A stretch of 64,000 nucleotides of DNA from Pseudonocardia sp. C8 (lineage in GTDB: Bacteria; Actinomycetota; Actinomycetes; Mycobacteriales; Pseudonocardiaceae), in assembly GCF_014267175.1 (NCBI RefSeq), contig NZ_JACMTR010000002.1, forward strand, positions 4,799,501 to 4,863,500, written 5' to 3'. The position numbers and the translations under genes were made by a program. This document shows positions 8,778-17,708 of this stretch, one piece after another. A model generated the notes under the pieces. That model saw only the letters and a program-made list of their open reading frames with translations, did not search any database and had not been told where the DNA came from. Each line of letters opens with the position of its first letter. The stretch's first letter is position 1.

Positions 8778-11234
8778 CTACAGCTTCTGCATCGGGACGC
8801 CGCCGATCAGCATCAGCCGCACCGTCCCGCCGGACCCGAAGTCGATCGTCACGGTCGCACGCGGGCCGACCCCGTCCGCGGCGATCACGGTGCCCAGGCC
8901 GTACTTGTCGTGGTTGACCCGGTCCCCGACGTCGAGCTGCAACGACGTGGTGTTCCGGCTCCGCTCGGGCACCCGCCAGTCCCCGCGGTCGGACGGCTGT
9001 GCCGCCCCCCGCCCGCCCGACCGGCCGAACCCGAAGCGCCCCACCGGCGCGGACGGCCGCTCGGCGACCAGCTGCTCCTCGGTGCGGCGCCAGTCGACCA
9101 GCCCGGCGGGGACCTCGTCGAGGAAACGGGACTGCGGGTTGGTGCTGGGCTGGCCGAACGCGGTCCGGACGATCGCCCGGGACAGGTAGAGCCGTCGCTC
9201 GGCGCGGGTGATGCCGACATAGGCCAGCCGGCGCTCCTCGGCGAGCTCCTTCGGGTCCCCGAGCGTGCGCTGGTGCGGGAAGATCCCGTCCTCCCAGCCG
9301 GTCAGGAACACGACCGGGAACTCCAGGCCCTTCGCGGTGTGCAGGGTCATCAGGGTGACCAGGCCGGAGTCGTCCTCGGGGATGGAGTCGGCGTCGGCGA
9401 CCAGCGCGACGCGCTCGAGGAACGCGGCCAGGGAGCCGGGCTCGGGGACGCCGGCCTCGACGTCGTCGTCGTTGCCGGGGCCGTCGGTGTCGTCGACCGG
9501 TGCCTCGCCGCCGCCGATCGCGGGGCGCCGCGCGTCGGGATCGGTGCTGAGCGCCGCCAGGTCTGCCACGGCCGCGTCGCCGGCGAACTCGCGCGCCACC
9601 GTCACCAGCTCGGCCAGGTTGTCCATCCGGGTCCCGTCCTGCGGGTCGTCGGAGGCCTGCAGCTCCTCGACGTACCCGGTGCGGGCGTAGACCGCCTCCA
9701 GGATCTCCGCGGTGTCGTCCCCGCGCTCGACGAGCTCGCGCAGCTCGTCGAGCATCCGGACGAACCCGGCGATGTTGCGCTGCGAGCGGGTCGCCAGCGC
9801 CGGCAGCTTCTCCGGCTCCTCGGCCGCGGTGCGCAGCGCCCGGGCGAACGACGTGCGTTCCCGCTCGGCGTACTCGGCCACGACCGCCTCGGCCCGGTCC
9901 CCGATGCCGCGCTTGGGCACGTTGAGGATCCGGCGCAGGCTGACCGTGTCCTCCGGGTTGGACAGCACCCGCAGGTAGGCGAGCGCGTCGCGGATCTCGC
10001 GGCGCTCGTAGAACCGGACACCGCCGACAACCCGGTAGGGCAGCCCGACCCGCAGGAAGACGTCCTCGAACACCCGGGACTGGTTGTTCGTCCGGTAGAA
10101 GACGGCGATGTCGCTGTTGCGGTACTCGCCGGAGTCGACCAGCCGGTCGATCTCCTTCGCCACGAACGACGCCTCGTCGTGCTCGTTGTCGGCGACGTAG
10201 CCGACGACCTTCTCGCCGTCGCCCGCGTCGGACCACAGCCGCTTGTCCCGGCGCTCCGGGTTGCGGGCGATCACCGCGTTCGCCGCGGAGAGGATGGTCT
10301 GGGTGGAGCGGTAGTTCTGCTCCAGCAGGATCGTCCGGGCGTCCGGGAAGTCCTGCTCGAACTCGATGATGTTGCGGATGTTCGCGCCGCGGAACGCGTA
10401 GATCGACTGGTCGGAGTCGCCGACCACGCACAGCTCGGCCGGGGCCGCCGACGCCGTCGCGGGCAGCACCAGCTGGCGGACCAGCTCGTACTGGGCGTGG
10501 TTGGTGTCCTGGTACTCGTCGACGAGCACGTGCCGGAACCGGCGGCGGTAGTACTCCGCGACGGCCGGCATCCGGTCCAGCAGCGACACGGTCTCCATGA
10601 TCAGGTCGTCGAAGTCGAACGCGTTCGCCTGGCGCAGCCGGGACTGGTAGACGCCGTAGACCTCGGCGATCCGTCGCTCGTGGTCGGTGCCGGCACGCTC
10701 GGCCGCGTCGTCCGGCGAGAGCAGCTCGTTCTTCAGGTTCGAGATGTGCGCGGCGAGCGCGCGCGGGGCGAACTTCTTCGGGTCGAGCTCCAGGTCGCGC
10801 CCGACGATGCCGACCAGGCGGCGGGAGTCGTCGGCGTCGTACACCGAGAAGGCGCTGCGCACGCCCAGGTGCTTGGCCTCCCGGCGCAGCACGCGCACGC
10901 ACATGGAGTGGAACGTCGACACCCACATCGGCCCGGAGCGGCGGCCGACGAGCGCGTCGACCCGCTCCTTCATCTCGGCCGCGGCCTTGTTCGTGAAGGT
11001 GATCGACATGATCTCGCCGGGGTGCACCCCGCGCTCGGCGAGCAACCAGCCGATCCGGTGGGTGAGCACGCGGGTCTTGCCCGATCCGGCGCCGGCGACG
11101 ATGAGCAGCGGGGCGCCCGCGTGGGTCACGGCCTCCCGCTGCCGGTCGTTGAGGCCCTCGAGCAGCCGGCGGCCGCGCGAGGTCCTGGGCTCGGGGACCG
11201 AGCTCGTGCCGGGGAGTTCGAACAGCGCACTCAT
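8778..11234 (-). CDS. pcrA: ATP-dependent DNA helicase PcrA/UvrD
   Basis: 818 residues, normal for the family. Walker A is GAGSGKT near residue 48, motif Ia is ITFTNKAAAEMKERV, motif II is VDEYQDTNHAQYELV, and the 2B/2A domains contain LTGWEDGIFPHQRTL and YVGITRAERRLYLSRA. The C-terminus (GDRVNHDKYGLGTVIAADG) is the PcrA-type RNA-polymerase-interacting tail. It unwinds DNA 3' to 5' in nucleotide-excision repair and replication restart. An acidic insert at ~residues 560-590 is species-specific. Confidence 0.97.
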   Translation of the reverse strand: MSALFELPGTSSVPEPRTSRGRRLLEGLNDRQREAVTHAGAPLLIVAGAGSGKTRVLTHRIGWLLAERGVHPGEIMSITFTNKAAAEMKERVDALVGRRSGPMWVSTFHSMCVRVLRREAKHLGVRSAFSVYDADDSRRLVGIVGRDLELDPKKFAPRALAAHISNLKNELLSPDDAAERAGTDHERRIAEVYGVYQSRLRQANAFDFDDLIMETVSLLDRMPAVAEYYRRRFRHVLVDEYQDTNHAQYELVRQLVLPATASAAPAELCVVGDSDQSIYAFRGANIRNIIEFEQDFPDARTILLEQNYRSTQTILSAANAVIARNPERRDKRLWSDAGDGEKVVGYVADNEHDEASFVAKEIDRLVDSGEYRNSDIAVFYRTNNQSRVFEDVFLRVGLPYRVVGGVRFYERREIRDALAYLRVLSNPEDTVSLRRILNVPKRGIGDRAEAVVAEYAERERTSFARALRTAAEEPEKLPALATRSQRNIAGFVRMLDELRELVERGDDTAEILEAVYARTGYVEELQASDDPQDGTRMDNLAELVTVAREFAGDAAVADLAALSTDPDARRPAIGGGEAPVDDTDGPGNDDDVEAGVPEPGSLAAFLERVALVADADSIPEDDSGLVTLMTLHTAKGLEFPVVFLTGWEDGIFPHQRTLGDPKELAEERRLAYVGITRAERRLYLSRAIVRTAFGQPSTNPQSRFLDEVPAGLVDWRRTEEQLVAERPSAPVGRFGFGRSGGRGAAQPSDRGDWRVPERSRNTTSLQLDVGDRVNHDKYGLGTVIAADGVGPRATVTIDFGSGGTVRLMLIGGVPMQKL

Positions 11235-11316
11235 CGCGAGACAACACGGTACGCCGGGGGTCCGACACCCCGGCCCCGGTGGGGGGAACGACGGCGACGG
11301 GTGGGCGCGCGTCGTC

Positions 11317-11322
11317 TACACT
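11317..11322 (+). promoter_or_regulatory. -10 box of the aroQ leader transcript
   Basis: TACACT lies 7 bases before the GTG at 11330. This spacing would put the transcript start on or next to that GTG, giving a leaderless leader peptide. No convincing -35 box is visible. Confidence 0.4.
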
Positions 11323-11329
11323 CGCACGC

Positions 11330-11395
11330 GTGCACAGCAGCAGGCGATTTCGCTACGGGTTCCGGACCCCGGTACCCGCTGCGCATCCTGCCTGA
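11330..11395 (+). CDS. Possible 21-residue leader peptide for aroQ (attenuation)
   Basis: A short frame, GTG to TGA, encodes 21 residues in which Phe, Tyr and Phe occur at positions 7, 9 and 11 (RFRYGF). It ends 15 bases before a strong stem-loop at 11411-11440, and the chorismate mutase gene follows. Phe and Tyr are the end products of the branch that chorismate mutase opens. This is the layout expected of ribosome-mediated attenuation. It could also be chance, as only three aromatic codons are involved and no alternative antiterminator fold was proven. Confidence 0.4.
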   Translation: MHSSRRFRYGFRTPVPAAHPA

Positions 11396-11410
11396 GCACG
11401 GACGATCAGC

Positions 11411-11440
11411 ACGCCCCGGAGTCCAGTGGACCCGGGGCGT
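11411..11440 (+). promoter_or_regulatory. Stem-loop between leader peptide and aroQ
   Basis: ACGCCCCGG pairs with CCGGGGCGT, and inside it GTCC pairs with GGAC across an AGT loop, with one bulged A. The total is 13 bp. It lies 51 bases upstream of the aroQ start and is followed by no U-run. It could be an attenuator terminator. Confidence 0.5.
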
Positions 11441-11491
11441 TCGCGTGTCCTCGGTCCACACGCACCGGTGCACGACCGAGACGAGGAGAGC

Positions 11492-11806
11492 ATGACCGTG
11501 GCCGAACCCGTTGCCGACACCACGCAGAACGACACGGGCGGATCGGTGCCCACCGGTGCCGATGCCGAGATCGAGGAGCTCCGCAAGGAGATCGACCGGC
11601 TCGACGCGGAGATCCTGGACGCGATCCTGCGCCGGACCGAGGTGTCGAAGCGGATCGGCGCCGCCCGGATGGCCGCGGGTGGCCCGCGGATCGTCTACAG
11701 CCGGGAGATGGCGGTGCTCGACCGGTTCGCCGAGCTCGGACCCGAGGGGCGCGAGCTGGCGATGATGCTGCTGAGGCTCGGCCGCGGCCGGCTCGGGGGC
11801 CGCTGA
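11492..11806 (+). CDS. aroQ: Chorismate mutase, AroQ type
   Basis: 104 residues from an ATG with GAGGAG upstream. The helical AroQ core runs from ~residue 28: EIEELRKEIDRLDAEILDAI, then RRTEVSKRIGAARMAAGG, with active-site arginine and lysine in place. It converts chorismate to prephenate, the first step to Phe and Tyr. This size and a Gly-rich ending fit the actinobacterial AroQ-delta enzymes that are activated by DAHP synthase; that regulation is inferred, not visible. The upstream leader region may control it. Confidence 0.88.
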   Translation: MTVAEPVADTTQNDTGGSVPTGADAEIEELRKEIDRLDAEILDAILRRTEVSKRIGAARMAAGGPRIVYSREMAVLDRFAELGPEGRELAMMLLRLGRGRLGGR

Positions 11807-12103
11807 GGCGTCGCTCACGGTGACGGCCGGGTGCGGCGCGACCGCTCGTCGATTCGCACGACGGTCACCCCTTCGTCACCAGACGCGCACGGGTCAGGTG
11901 TCCGACCTGGGACTTTCGCCCCAGGGTCGTCACGGAGGGGTTGCCTCCGCCCTCAACGAGATGGGCGAGCGGTCGGTTACGGCCGATGAGCGGGAACCAC
12001 TCGTTCGGGTGACGTGCGACGAGCGGAGGGTGACCGCTTGGGGAACGGGAGCCGTTCAGGTAGACCTTCTCCCGAAGCGAATCCCGAAGGAGGACGTGCG
12101 GCC

Positions 12104-13558
12104 GTGACCGACCCATCCGCTGGCGCCCCGCTCCCCGGCTCCCCCGGCGCCACCGGGCCCCGTCACGTCGTGAGCGTCGCCGAGCTGCTGGCCCGTCACT
12201 CGGCCGCCGCCCGCGACGCCGGCGAGGGCGCGGGACCGACGACCGGCCCCGTACTGTCCGTCGGCGACCTGCTGCGCCGCGAGGGGCGCACGCCGGTCGG
12301 CACCGGCCCGTCCGACGTGCCGGCCTCCGGCGCCCCGGGCGGCTGGCCGGACATCGACCTGCCGCAGCCGCGCCCCACCTCCGCCGACGACGGTCGCGAC
12401 TGGCCGGCCCGCCCGCTGTCCGGGCGCCGGCGGGCGGCCGCCGTCGCCGGCGCACTCGTCGCCGCCGGCTCGGTGCTCGGTGCCGCGATCTACAACGGGG
12501 CCGCCTCGCACGGCTCGGACGCCCGGGCCGCCGCCGACGGGCTGTTCCCCGGCATCGGCCTGCCGGCCGCGACCGGGGGCCCGGAGACGCTGCCGCAGCA
12601 GTACCTGCCGGCGAACGTCGCGCTCTCCTCGGCGCTGCCGGAGCTGCAGTCGGCGAGCCTGCCCGCGACGGCGCCCGGGGCGACCGACTGGATGGGTGTC
12701 GCGTTCCCGCGGGAGTCCGCGGCCGCGGGCACCCTGCGGCAGGTCTCGACCGGCAGCGCGTCCGACGCGGCCGCCGCCATCCCCGCCCAGCGCAGCCTCC
12801 CGGCACCGTCGGGTCCGTCCGCCGGCGACGACGACCGGCCGTCCACCGGCTCCGGTTCCGTCCTCGCACCGGTGGCCCGGCCGCTGAACGGCCCGGACCG
12901 GCAGCCCGCCGGGAACCTGATCGAGCCGCTCACCGCCCCGGCACCGCGCGACGGTGGCACCAGCACCGGCCCCCTGCAGGACGCCACCGAGCCCACCCGC
13001 GCGGTCGGCACGGCCGCGGGCGAGGTCGTCTCGCCGGTGGCACGGGCCGCGGCACCGGTCGGCTCGGCGCTCGGCGGGGCGGTGAAGCCGGTCACGAAGG
13101 CCACCTCCCCGGTCACCGACGCCGTCAAGCCGGTCACCCGGCCCGTCGCCGACACCCTCGAGCCGGTCACCACGCCGGTCGTCGGTGCCCTGTCCCCGGT
13201 CACCGAGCCGGTGCTCGGCGCGACCGAGCCGCTCACCGGGCCCCTGCTCGACGCCGCGGAGCCGGTGACCGGGCTGCTGGACACGTCGGCGAAGGCGAAG
13301 AAGCAGAAGAAGGACTCCTCCGACGACGGGTCCGGCTCGGACACCGGGAAGAAGTCCGGCAAGAAGTCGGGGAAGCAGTCCGGGGACTCGGATGCCACCG
13401 TGCCGCTGGAGACCGTCACGACACCCGCAGGGAAGGCGCTGACCGGGGTGACCGAGCCGGTCGGCGGCACCGTGTCGACGGTGACCGAGCCGGTCGGTGG
13501 AGCGCTCGACGGCGTCACGAAGGGCGCCGGGTCGCTGCTGGGCGGCGGCGGGAGCTGA
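12104..13558 (+). CDS. Hypothetical membrane-anchored protein with P-V-T repeats
   Basis: 484 residues from a GTG with AAGGAGG 10 bases upstream. I do not recognise the family. The N-terminal half is cytoplasmic and carries a duplicated motif, VVSVAELLARH and VLSVGDLLRREG. One membrane helix follows (AAAVAGALVAAGSVLGAAIY, residues ~105-125). The outer part is Pro/Thr/Val-rich, with about nine copies of a motif like KPVT, EPVT or SPVT, then a Lys/Ser/Asp-rich stretch (residues ~390-425). It ends in the hairpin-repeat array shared with the convergent regulator gene. Confidence 0.6.
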   Translation: MTDPSAGAPLPGSPGATGPRHVVSVAELLARHSAAARDAGEGAGPTTGPVLSVGDLLRREGRTPVGTGPSDVPASGAPGGWPDIDLPQPRPTSADDGRDWPARPLSGRRRAAAVAGALVAAGSVLGAAIYNGAASHGSDARAAADGLFPGIGLPAATGGPETLPQQYLPANVALSSALPELQSASLPATAPGATDWMGVAFPRESAAAGTLRQVSTGSASDAAAAIPAQRSLPAPSGPSAGDDDRPSTGSGSVLAPVARPLNGPDRQPAGNLIEPLTAPAPRDGGTSTGPLQDATEPTRAVGTAAGEVVSPVARAAAPVGSALGGAVKPVTKATSPVTDAVKPVTRPVADTLEPVTTPVVGALSPVTEPVLGATEPLTGPLLDAAEPVTGLLDTSAKAKKQKKDSSDDGSGSDTGKKSGKKSGKQSGDSDATVPLETVTTPAGKALTGVTEPVGGTVSTVTEPVGGALDGVTKGAGSLLGGGGS

Positions 13559-13564
13559 ACCCGC

Positions 13565-13735
13565 TGCTCCTTCCGGCTCGTTCCGGTCGCTGCGCGACCT
13601 ACACGAGCCTCCTGTCGTGCTGATGCTCCTTCCGGCTCGTTCCGGTCGCTGCGCGACCTACACGAGCCTCCTGTCGTGCTGATGCTCCTTCCGGCTCGCT
13701 CCGGTCGCTGCGCGACCTACACGAGCCTCCTGTCG
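13565..13735 (+). repeat. Three tandem 59-bp hairpin repeats between convergent genes
   Basis: Copies start at 13565, 13624 and 13683 (the last is 53 bases long). They are identical except for one T-to-C change in the third. Each copy folds into a hairpin: GGCTCGT pairs with ACGAGCC, and GGTCGC pairs with GCGACC inside it, with a TGC loop. The third copy includes the last codons and stop of the response regulator gene, so the array looks like a duplicated gene end. As it lies between convergent genes it probably acts as a two-way terminator in triplicate. Confidence 0.85.
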
Positions 13736-14391
13736 GAAGCCCAGCGGGACAGCTCGTGCCGGTTCGACGTCTGCGTCTTGCGCAGCACGCTGGACACGTG
13801 CGTCTCGACGGTCTTCACCGAGATGAACAGCTCCCCGGCGATCTCCTTGTAGGCGTACCCCCTGGCCAGCAGCCGCAGCACGTCGCGTTCCCGCTTGGTC
13901 AGCTGGTCGACCTCCGGGTCCACCGGCGGGGCGGCGCCCGGCCGGTCGGAGAACGCGTCGAGCACGAAGCCGGCCAGCCGGGGGGAGAACACCGCGTCCC
14001 CGGCCCGGACCCGCCGGACCGCGTCCGCCAGGTCCCGGCCCGAGATGGTCTTGGTGACGTAGCCCCGCGCGCCGGCCCGGATGACGCTGATGACGTCCTC
14101 CGCGGCGTCCGACACCGACAGCGCCAGGAAGACCGACTCGGTGCCGGCGGCCCGGGCGCGGCGCAGGATCTCCGCACCCCCGCCGCCGGGCAGGTGCACG
14201 TCCAGCAGCACGACGTCGGGCTTCAGGTGCCCGACCCCGGCGACCGCCTCGTCCACCGAGCCCGCCTCGCCGATCACCTCGACCACGGGGGTCCCGCCGT
14301 CCCCGCGGTCCAGCTCGGCGCGCACCCCGGAGCGGAACAGGGCGTGGTCGTCGACCAGGTAGACCCGGATCGACGCGCCGTCCTCGCTCAT
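13717..14391 (-). CDS. NarL/FixJ-family response regulator
   Basis: 224 residues. The receiver domain has VYLVDDHALFRSGV, the phospho-acceptor in VVLLDVHLPG and the conserved lysine in GYVTKTISG. The C-terminal LuxR-type HTH is LTKRERDVLRLLARGYAYKEIA with SVKTVETHVSSVLRKTQTSN. Its ATG overlaps the kinase stop codon (ATGA), so kinase and regulator are translationally coupled. Its C-terminal codons lie in a repeat copy that is duplicated twice downstream. Targets are unknown, but the divergent PspC gene is a likely one. Confidence 0.93.
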   Translation of the reverse strand: MSEDGASIRVYLVDDHALFRSGVRAELDRGDGGTPVVEVIGEAGSVDEAVAGVGHLKPDVVLLDVHLPGGGGAEILRRARAAGTESVFLALSVSDAAEDVISVIRAGARGYVTKTISGRDLADAVRRVRAGDAVFSPRLAGFVLDAFSDRPGAAPPVDPEVDQLTKRERDVLRLLARGYAYKEIAGELFISVKTVETHVSSVLRKTQTSNRHELSRWASDRRLV

Positions 14392-15965
14392 GCCGTCTCC
14401 TCCCCTGCCAGCGGCATCGACAACCGCACCTCCGTCCCCTCGCCCGCGCCGGTGCGGATCCGGACCGTACCGCCGTGCCGCCGCATCCGTTCGTGGATGG
14501 AGTCGGCGAGACCGTGCCGGTCGTCGTCCACCGCGTCCGGGTCGAAGCCGCGGCCCCGGTCCCGGACGAACACCTCGGCCACGCCGGAGCCCTCGTCCGA
14601 GGCGGGTTCGACCTCCACGTAGACGTCGACCTCGGCGGTCCCCGAGTGCTTGGCCGCGTTGACCATCGCCTCCCGCGCCGCGAGCACCAGCGCGCGCAGG
14701 TCGGCGTCCAGCTCGGCGTCGCCGACCAGCACCGGCCCGACGGCGACGGCGTAGGTGTCCTCCACCTCGCCGGCCACCCGGGTGATCGCCGCGGAGAGCG
14801 TGGCGTCGGCCGCGGCCGCCGGCCCGTCCCCGCCGCGGGCCCGGCCACCGGGCCCGTACAGCCAGGACCGCAGCTCGCGTTCCTGCCCCCGGGCCAGCCG
14901 CAGCACCTCGCGGGAGTCGCCGGCCTGGCGCTGGATCAGCGCGAGGGTCTGCAGCACCGAGTCGTGCAGGTGCGCCGCGATCTCCATCCGCTCCGCCGCG
15001 ACGGCCCGGGCCCGCCGTTCCTCGCCCAGGTCGCGGACCAGCCGCACCCACCACGGAACCGTCAGCACCGCGACGCCGAGCAGGGTCGCGACTGCGGCCA
15101 GGAGGCCGAACCGGACCTGCCCGAGGTCGAGGTTGCCGAGCAGGAACACCGCCAGCCCGGTCATGACGAGCGCGGCTCCCAGCAGGGTGCGCAGGAACGC
15201 GGCGCGCCCGCCGACCACGCGCGAGCGCGCGTCCCGCGCCCACCGGCGGCGTTGCGCCTCGTCTGCCTCCCGCCAGACGACCGCGGCCCCCACCGCGGCC
15301 AGCCCCATCGGCCCGGCGATCCAGCCGACGACCGTCGACCCCGAGGTCGCCGCGACCACCGACAGCCCCAGGCCCAGGGCGAGCAGGCCGGCTGCCTGCA
15401 ACCGTTCCGAGCGGGTCACCGTGCGTTCGACGCCGGTGTCCTCCTCCCGCAGGAACACCCACAGCAGCCCGTAGGCCAGCACCCCCGCCCAGCCCAGGAA
15501 CGTGAGGACGACGAACGCCGCGCGCACCCACCGCACGTCGACCTCGAGGTGGTCGGCCACCCCGCCCGCGACACCACCGAGCATCCGGCCGGTCCGGCGC
15601 CGGGTCAGGGTGCGGCCGGCCGGGATCCGCACGGTCGTGCGGTCGCCGGGCGGGGGCCCGGCGGCGGCACCCGTCGCGGGGGTAGCACCGGGCCCCTGCC
15701 CGGGGCCGGTTCCCGGCGCCGCAGCGGTCGTCGCCCCCGGAGCGGTCCCCGGCTCCGCCGCGATCGGCCCGGTCGTCGTCTCCTGCTCCGTCGTCGTCCC
15801 CGGCACCGGGGAGGTGCCCGCCCCCGACTCCGGCCCGGTGCCGGTGACCCGCACGGGCCGGGTCACCGCGGTGTCCGGGTCGGGACCGGGGCCCGCACCC
15901 TCCGCCGTCACGGGTCCCGTCACCGTGCCGTGCGGGCCGGAGTTCGACGGGTTCGGGCTGTTCAC
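14388..15965 (-). CDS. PspC-domain sensor histidine kinase
   Basis: 525 residues from a GTG at 15965. A Pro/Thr/Gly-rich tail (~130 residues) comes first, then a PspC domain (RTGRMLGGVAGGVADHLEVD, followed by a membrane helix), several further membrane helices, and a HisKA_3/HATPase kinase core: phospho-histidine in MEIAAHLHDSVLQTLALIQ, N-box in LAAREAMVNAAKHSG, G-box in RDRGRGFDPDAV. PspC modules act in envelope stress in other bacteria. The arrangement of kinase-regulator divergent from a second PspC protein is common in actinomycetes. The start is uncertain, since the tail is unconserved. Confidence 0.9.
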   Translation of the reverse strand: MNSPNPSNSGPHGTVTGPVTAEGAGPGPDPDTAVTRPVRVTGTGPESGAGTSPVPGTTTEQETTTGPIAAEPGTAPGATTAAAPGTGPGQGPGATPATGAAAGPPPGDRTTVRIPAGRTLTRRRTGRMLGGVAGGVADHLEVDVRWVRAAFVVLTFLGWAGVLAYGLLWVFLREEDTGVERTVTRSERLQAAGLLALGLGLSVVAATSGSTVVGWIAGPMGLAAVGAAVVWREADEAQRRRWARDARSRVVGGRAAFLRTLLGAALVMTGLAVFLLGNLDLGQVRFGLLAAVATLLGVAVLTVPWWVRLVRDLGEERRARAVAAERMEIAAHLHDSVLQTLALIQRQAGDSREVLRLARGQERELRSWLYGPGGRARGGDGPAAAADATLSAAITRVAGEVEDTYAVAVGPVLVGDAELDADLRALVLAAREAMVNAAKHSGTAEVDVYVEVEPASDEGSGVAEVFVRDRGRGFDPDAVDDDRHGLADSIHERMRRHGGTVRIRTGAGEGTEVRLSMPLAGEETA

Positions 15966-16072
15966 GACACCATGGTCACACGCCCGGCCACCGGTTCCCT
16001 CCGGTCCGGTTCCGGGGTCGTCTCCGGGTTGTCCCCGAGACCCCGGGGTACGCAGGCGTGCAGGCTGATCCC

Positions 16073-17371
16073 ATGAGCGGATCGCGGGCGCCGGACACAC
16101 GACGAGCGGGGGCGCAGGGCATCGACGTCCTGCGCGACATGTGGGAGTCCCGGCCGGTACGGCCGCGCGACGACCGGAAGCTCGCCGGGGTCGCCGCGGG
16201 CGTCGCCCGCCGCTACGACCTGGACCCGACGCTGGTGCGGGTGGGGTTCGTCGTCGCCGCGGTCACCGGGCCGGGCCTGCCGCTCTACCTGGCCGGCTGC
16301 GCCGTCCTGCCGGACGCCGGCCCACCCGGGGCACCGCCGCCGGCCCGGACCGGCTCGACGTCGGCGCTCTCGATCGTCCTGCTCACGCTCGCGGCCCTGC
16401 TCGCGATCCCGATGGCGCTGTCGGTCGAGCGGCTGGTCGCCACCGCGGTCACGGTGGGCCTGCTGGTGGCGCTGCACCTGACGCGCGGGTCCCGCCCGGG
16501 GGCCCGGGAGGCGGCGACCGCGCCGACCCCGGCGGTGCCGTGGGCAGCGCCCGCCGGCGCTGTGCCGTTGGGCACGCCGGACGGCGCGGTGCCGGCGGCC
16601 GCGCCGGACGGGGCGCTGCCCGCACCGGACGGCCCGCCGCGCGCGACGCCGCCGGCCTGGGACCCCCTCGGCGTCGCCCCGTTCGCCTGGGACCTGCCCG
16701 AACCGGGTCCCGAGCCGGCGCCGCCCGCCCCGCCCCGGTCGGCGCTGACGCCGGTGACCCTCGGGATCGCGCTCGTCGTCGCCGGGATGGTCGGGGTCGT
16801 CGTGCTCGCCGCGCCCGGCGTGCTTCCGGCGTCCGCGGTACCGGGTGCCGCGCTGGCCGTCGTCGGGATCGGGCTGCTCGTCGGGGCGTTCCGCCGGGCC
16901 GGGCGCTGGCTGATCCCGTTCGCGGTCCTGCTGGCCCTGCTCACCGGGATGACGTCCCTGGTGAACGGCGCGTTCGGCCCGGACGGCTGGGCGATGCGCG
17001 GCGGCTTCGGACCGATCGAGGAGGCCCCGCCGACGCCCGCACAGCTCGCGCCGGAGTACCGGCGCGGCACCGGCTCCATCGACCTGGACCTCACCCGGCT
17101 CGACCTGACCGCGACCCCCGGCGCCGACGGGCCGGTCCGCACCCTTGCCGAGGTGGGGGCCGGCGCGATCACCGTCCGGGTGCCGGAGAACGCCGACCTG
17201 GTCGTCCGCGGATCGGCCCGGTTCGGCGACGTGACGGTCGACGGCCAGTCCCGGACCGGGCAGGACTCGCACCTGACCGTCACCGACCCGGGCCCGGACG
17301 GGCCCGGCGGGCGGGTGCTGGAGCTGGACCTGCGGGCGGAGATGGGCGCGGTGGAGGTGCAGCGTGGCTGA
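16073..17371 (+). CDS. PspC-domain membrane protein
   Basis: 432 residues from ATG 16073, with no clear Shine-Dalgarno sequence, so the transcript may be leaderless or nearly so. An N-terminal PspC domain (RDDRKLAGVAAGVARRYDLD and a helix) is followed by further membrane helices, a Pro/Ala-rich linker, two to three more helices and a C-terminal beta-rich domain (AGAITVRVPENADLVVRGSA) similar to the LiaF/adhesin-like sheet domain. It is divergent from the PspC kinase gene, 107 bp apart, and is probably regulated by that system. Confidence 0.85.
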   Translation: MSGSRAPDTRRAGAQGIDVLRDMWESRPVRPRDDRKLAGVAAGVARRYDLDPTLVRVGFVVAAVTGPGLPLYLAGCAVLPDAGPPGAPPPARTGSTSALSIVLLTLAALLAIPMALSVERLVATAVTVGLLVALHLTRGSRPGAREAATAPTPAVPWAAPAGAVPLGTPDGAVPAAAPDGALPAPDGPPRATPPAWDPLGVAPFAWDLPEPGPEPAPPAPPRSALTPVTLGIALVVAGMVGVVVLAAPGVLPASAVPGAALAVVGIGLLVGAFRRAGRWLIPFAVLLALLTGMTSLVNGAFGPDGWAMRGGFGPIEEAPPTPAQLAPEYRRGTGSIDLDLTRLDLTATPGADGPVRTLAEVGAGAITVRVPENADLVVRGSARFGDVTVDGQSRTGQDSHLTVTDPGPDGPGGRVLELDLRAEMGAVEVQRG

Positions 17372-17394
17372 ACGGAGCTTGCGGAGTGAACATC

Positions 17395-17604
17395 ATGACT
17401 GAGGTTGTGCGGAAGCGCCGGCCGGACGTGCTCACCCTGGTCGCGGGGCTGCTGTCGCTGCTCGTGGCGGCGGCCGGGATCACCGGGACCGGCCCGTGGG
17501 AGATCGTCGATCTCCGCTGGCTGCTCGCCGGGACGGCCGTCGTGGCGGGGATCGCATTTCTGGTCGCCGGCCTGCGTAACTCCCGGGGCGCTTCCGGCGA
17601 CTAA
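17395..17604 (+). CDS. Small two-helix membrane protein
   Basis: 69 residues from an ATG with GGAG 9 bases upstream, 23 bases after the PspC gene, so probably in one operon with it. Two hydrophobic segments (DVLTLVAGLLSLLVAAAGIT and WLLAGTAVVAGIAFLVAGLR) are separated by a short loop. Small proteins of this type often follow PspC genes in actinomycetes. The role is unknown. Confidence 0.7.
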   Translation: MTEVVRKRRPDVLTLVAGLLSLLVAAAGITGTGPWEIVDLRWLLAGTAVVAGIAFLVAGLRNSRGASGD

Positions 17605-17708
17605 CAGGCATCGCGGGTGTCGGCGGGCTGGGGAGCGCCGCCGACGTCCGCGCCGCCCGAGCGGTCGCACCTCGACGACGACGTCGCGGCGCTGGACCCG
17701 GGCGGGTC

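Noticed and set aside
6688..11268. A 1526-codon reverse frame across the peptidase, DUF1707 and pcrA genes
   Set aside because: It is a high-GC shadow; the genuine genes are in other frames with clear domains.
11807..12103. ydaO-type (c-di-AMP) riboswitch before a wall-associated gene
   Set aside because: None of its conserved sequence blocks could be recognised; only weak stems are present.
11820..12107. A 95-codon forward frame before the P-V-T repeat protein
   Set aside because: No family resemblance and no ribosome site. The region looks like a leader or promoter.
13565..13735. CRISPR array
   Set aside because: The repeats are contiguous with no unique spacers; they are tandem hairpins.
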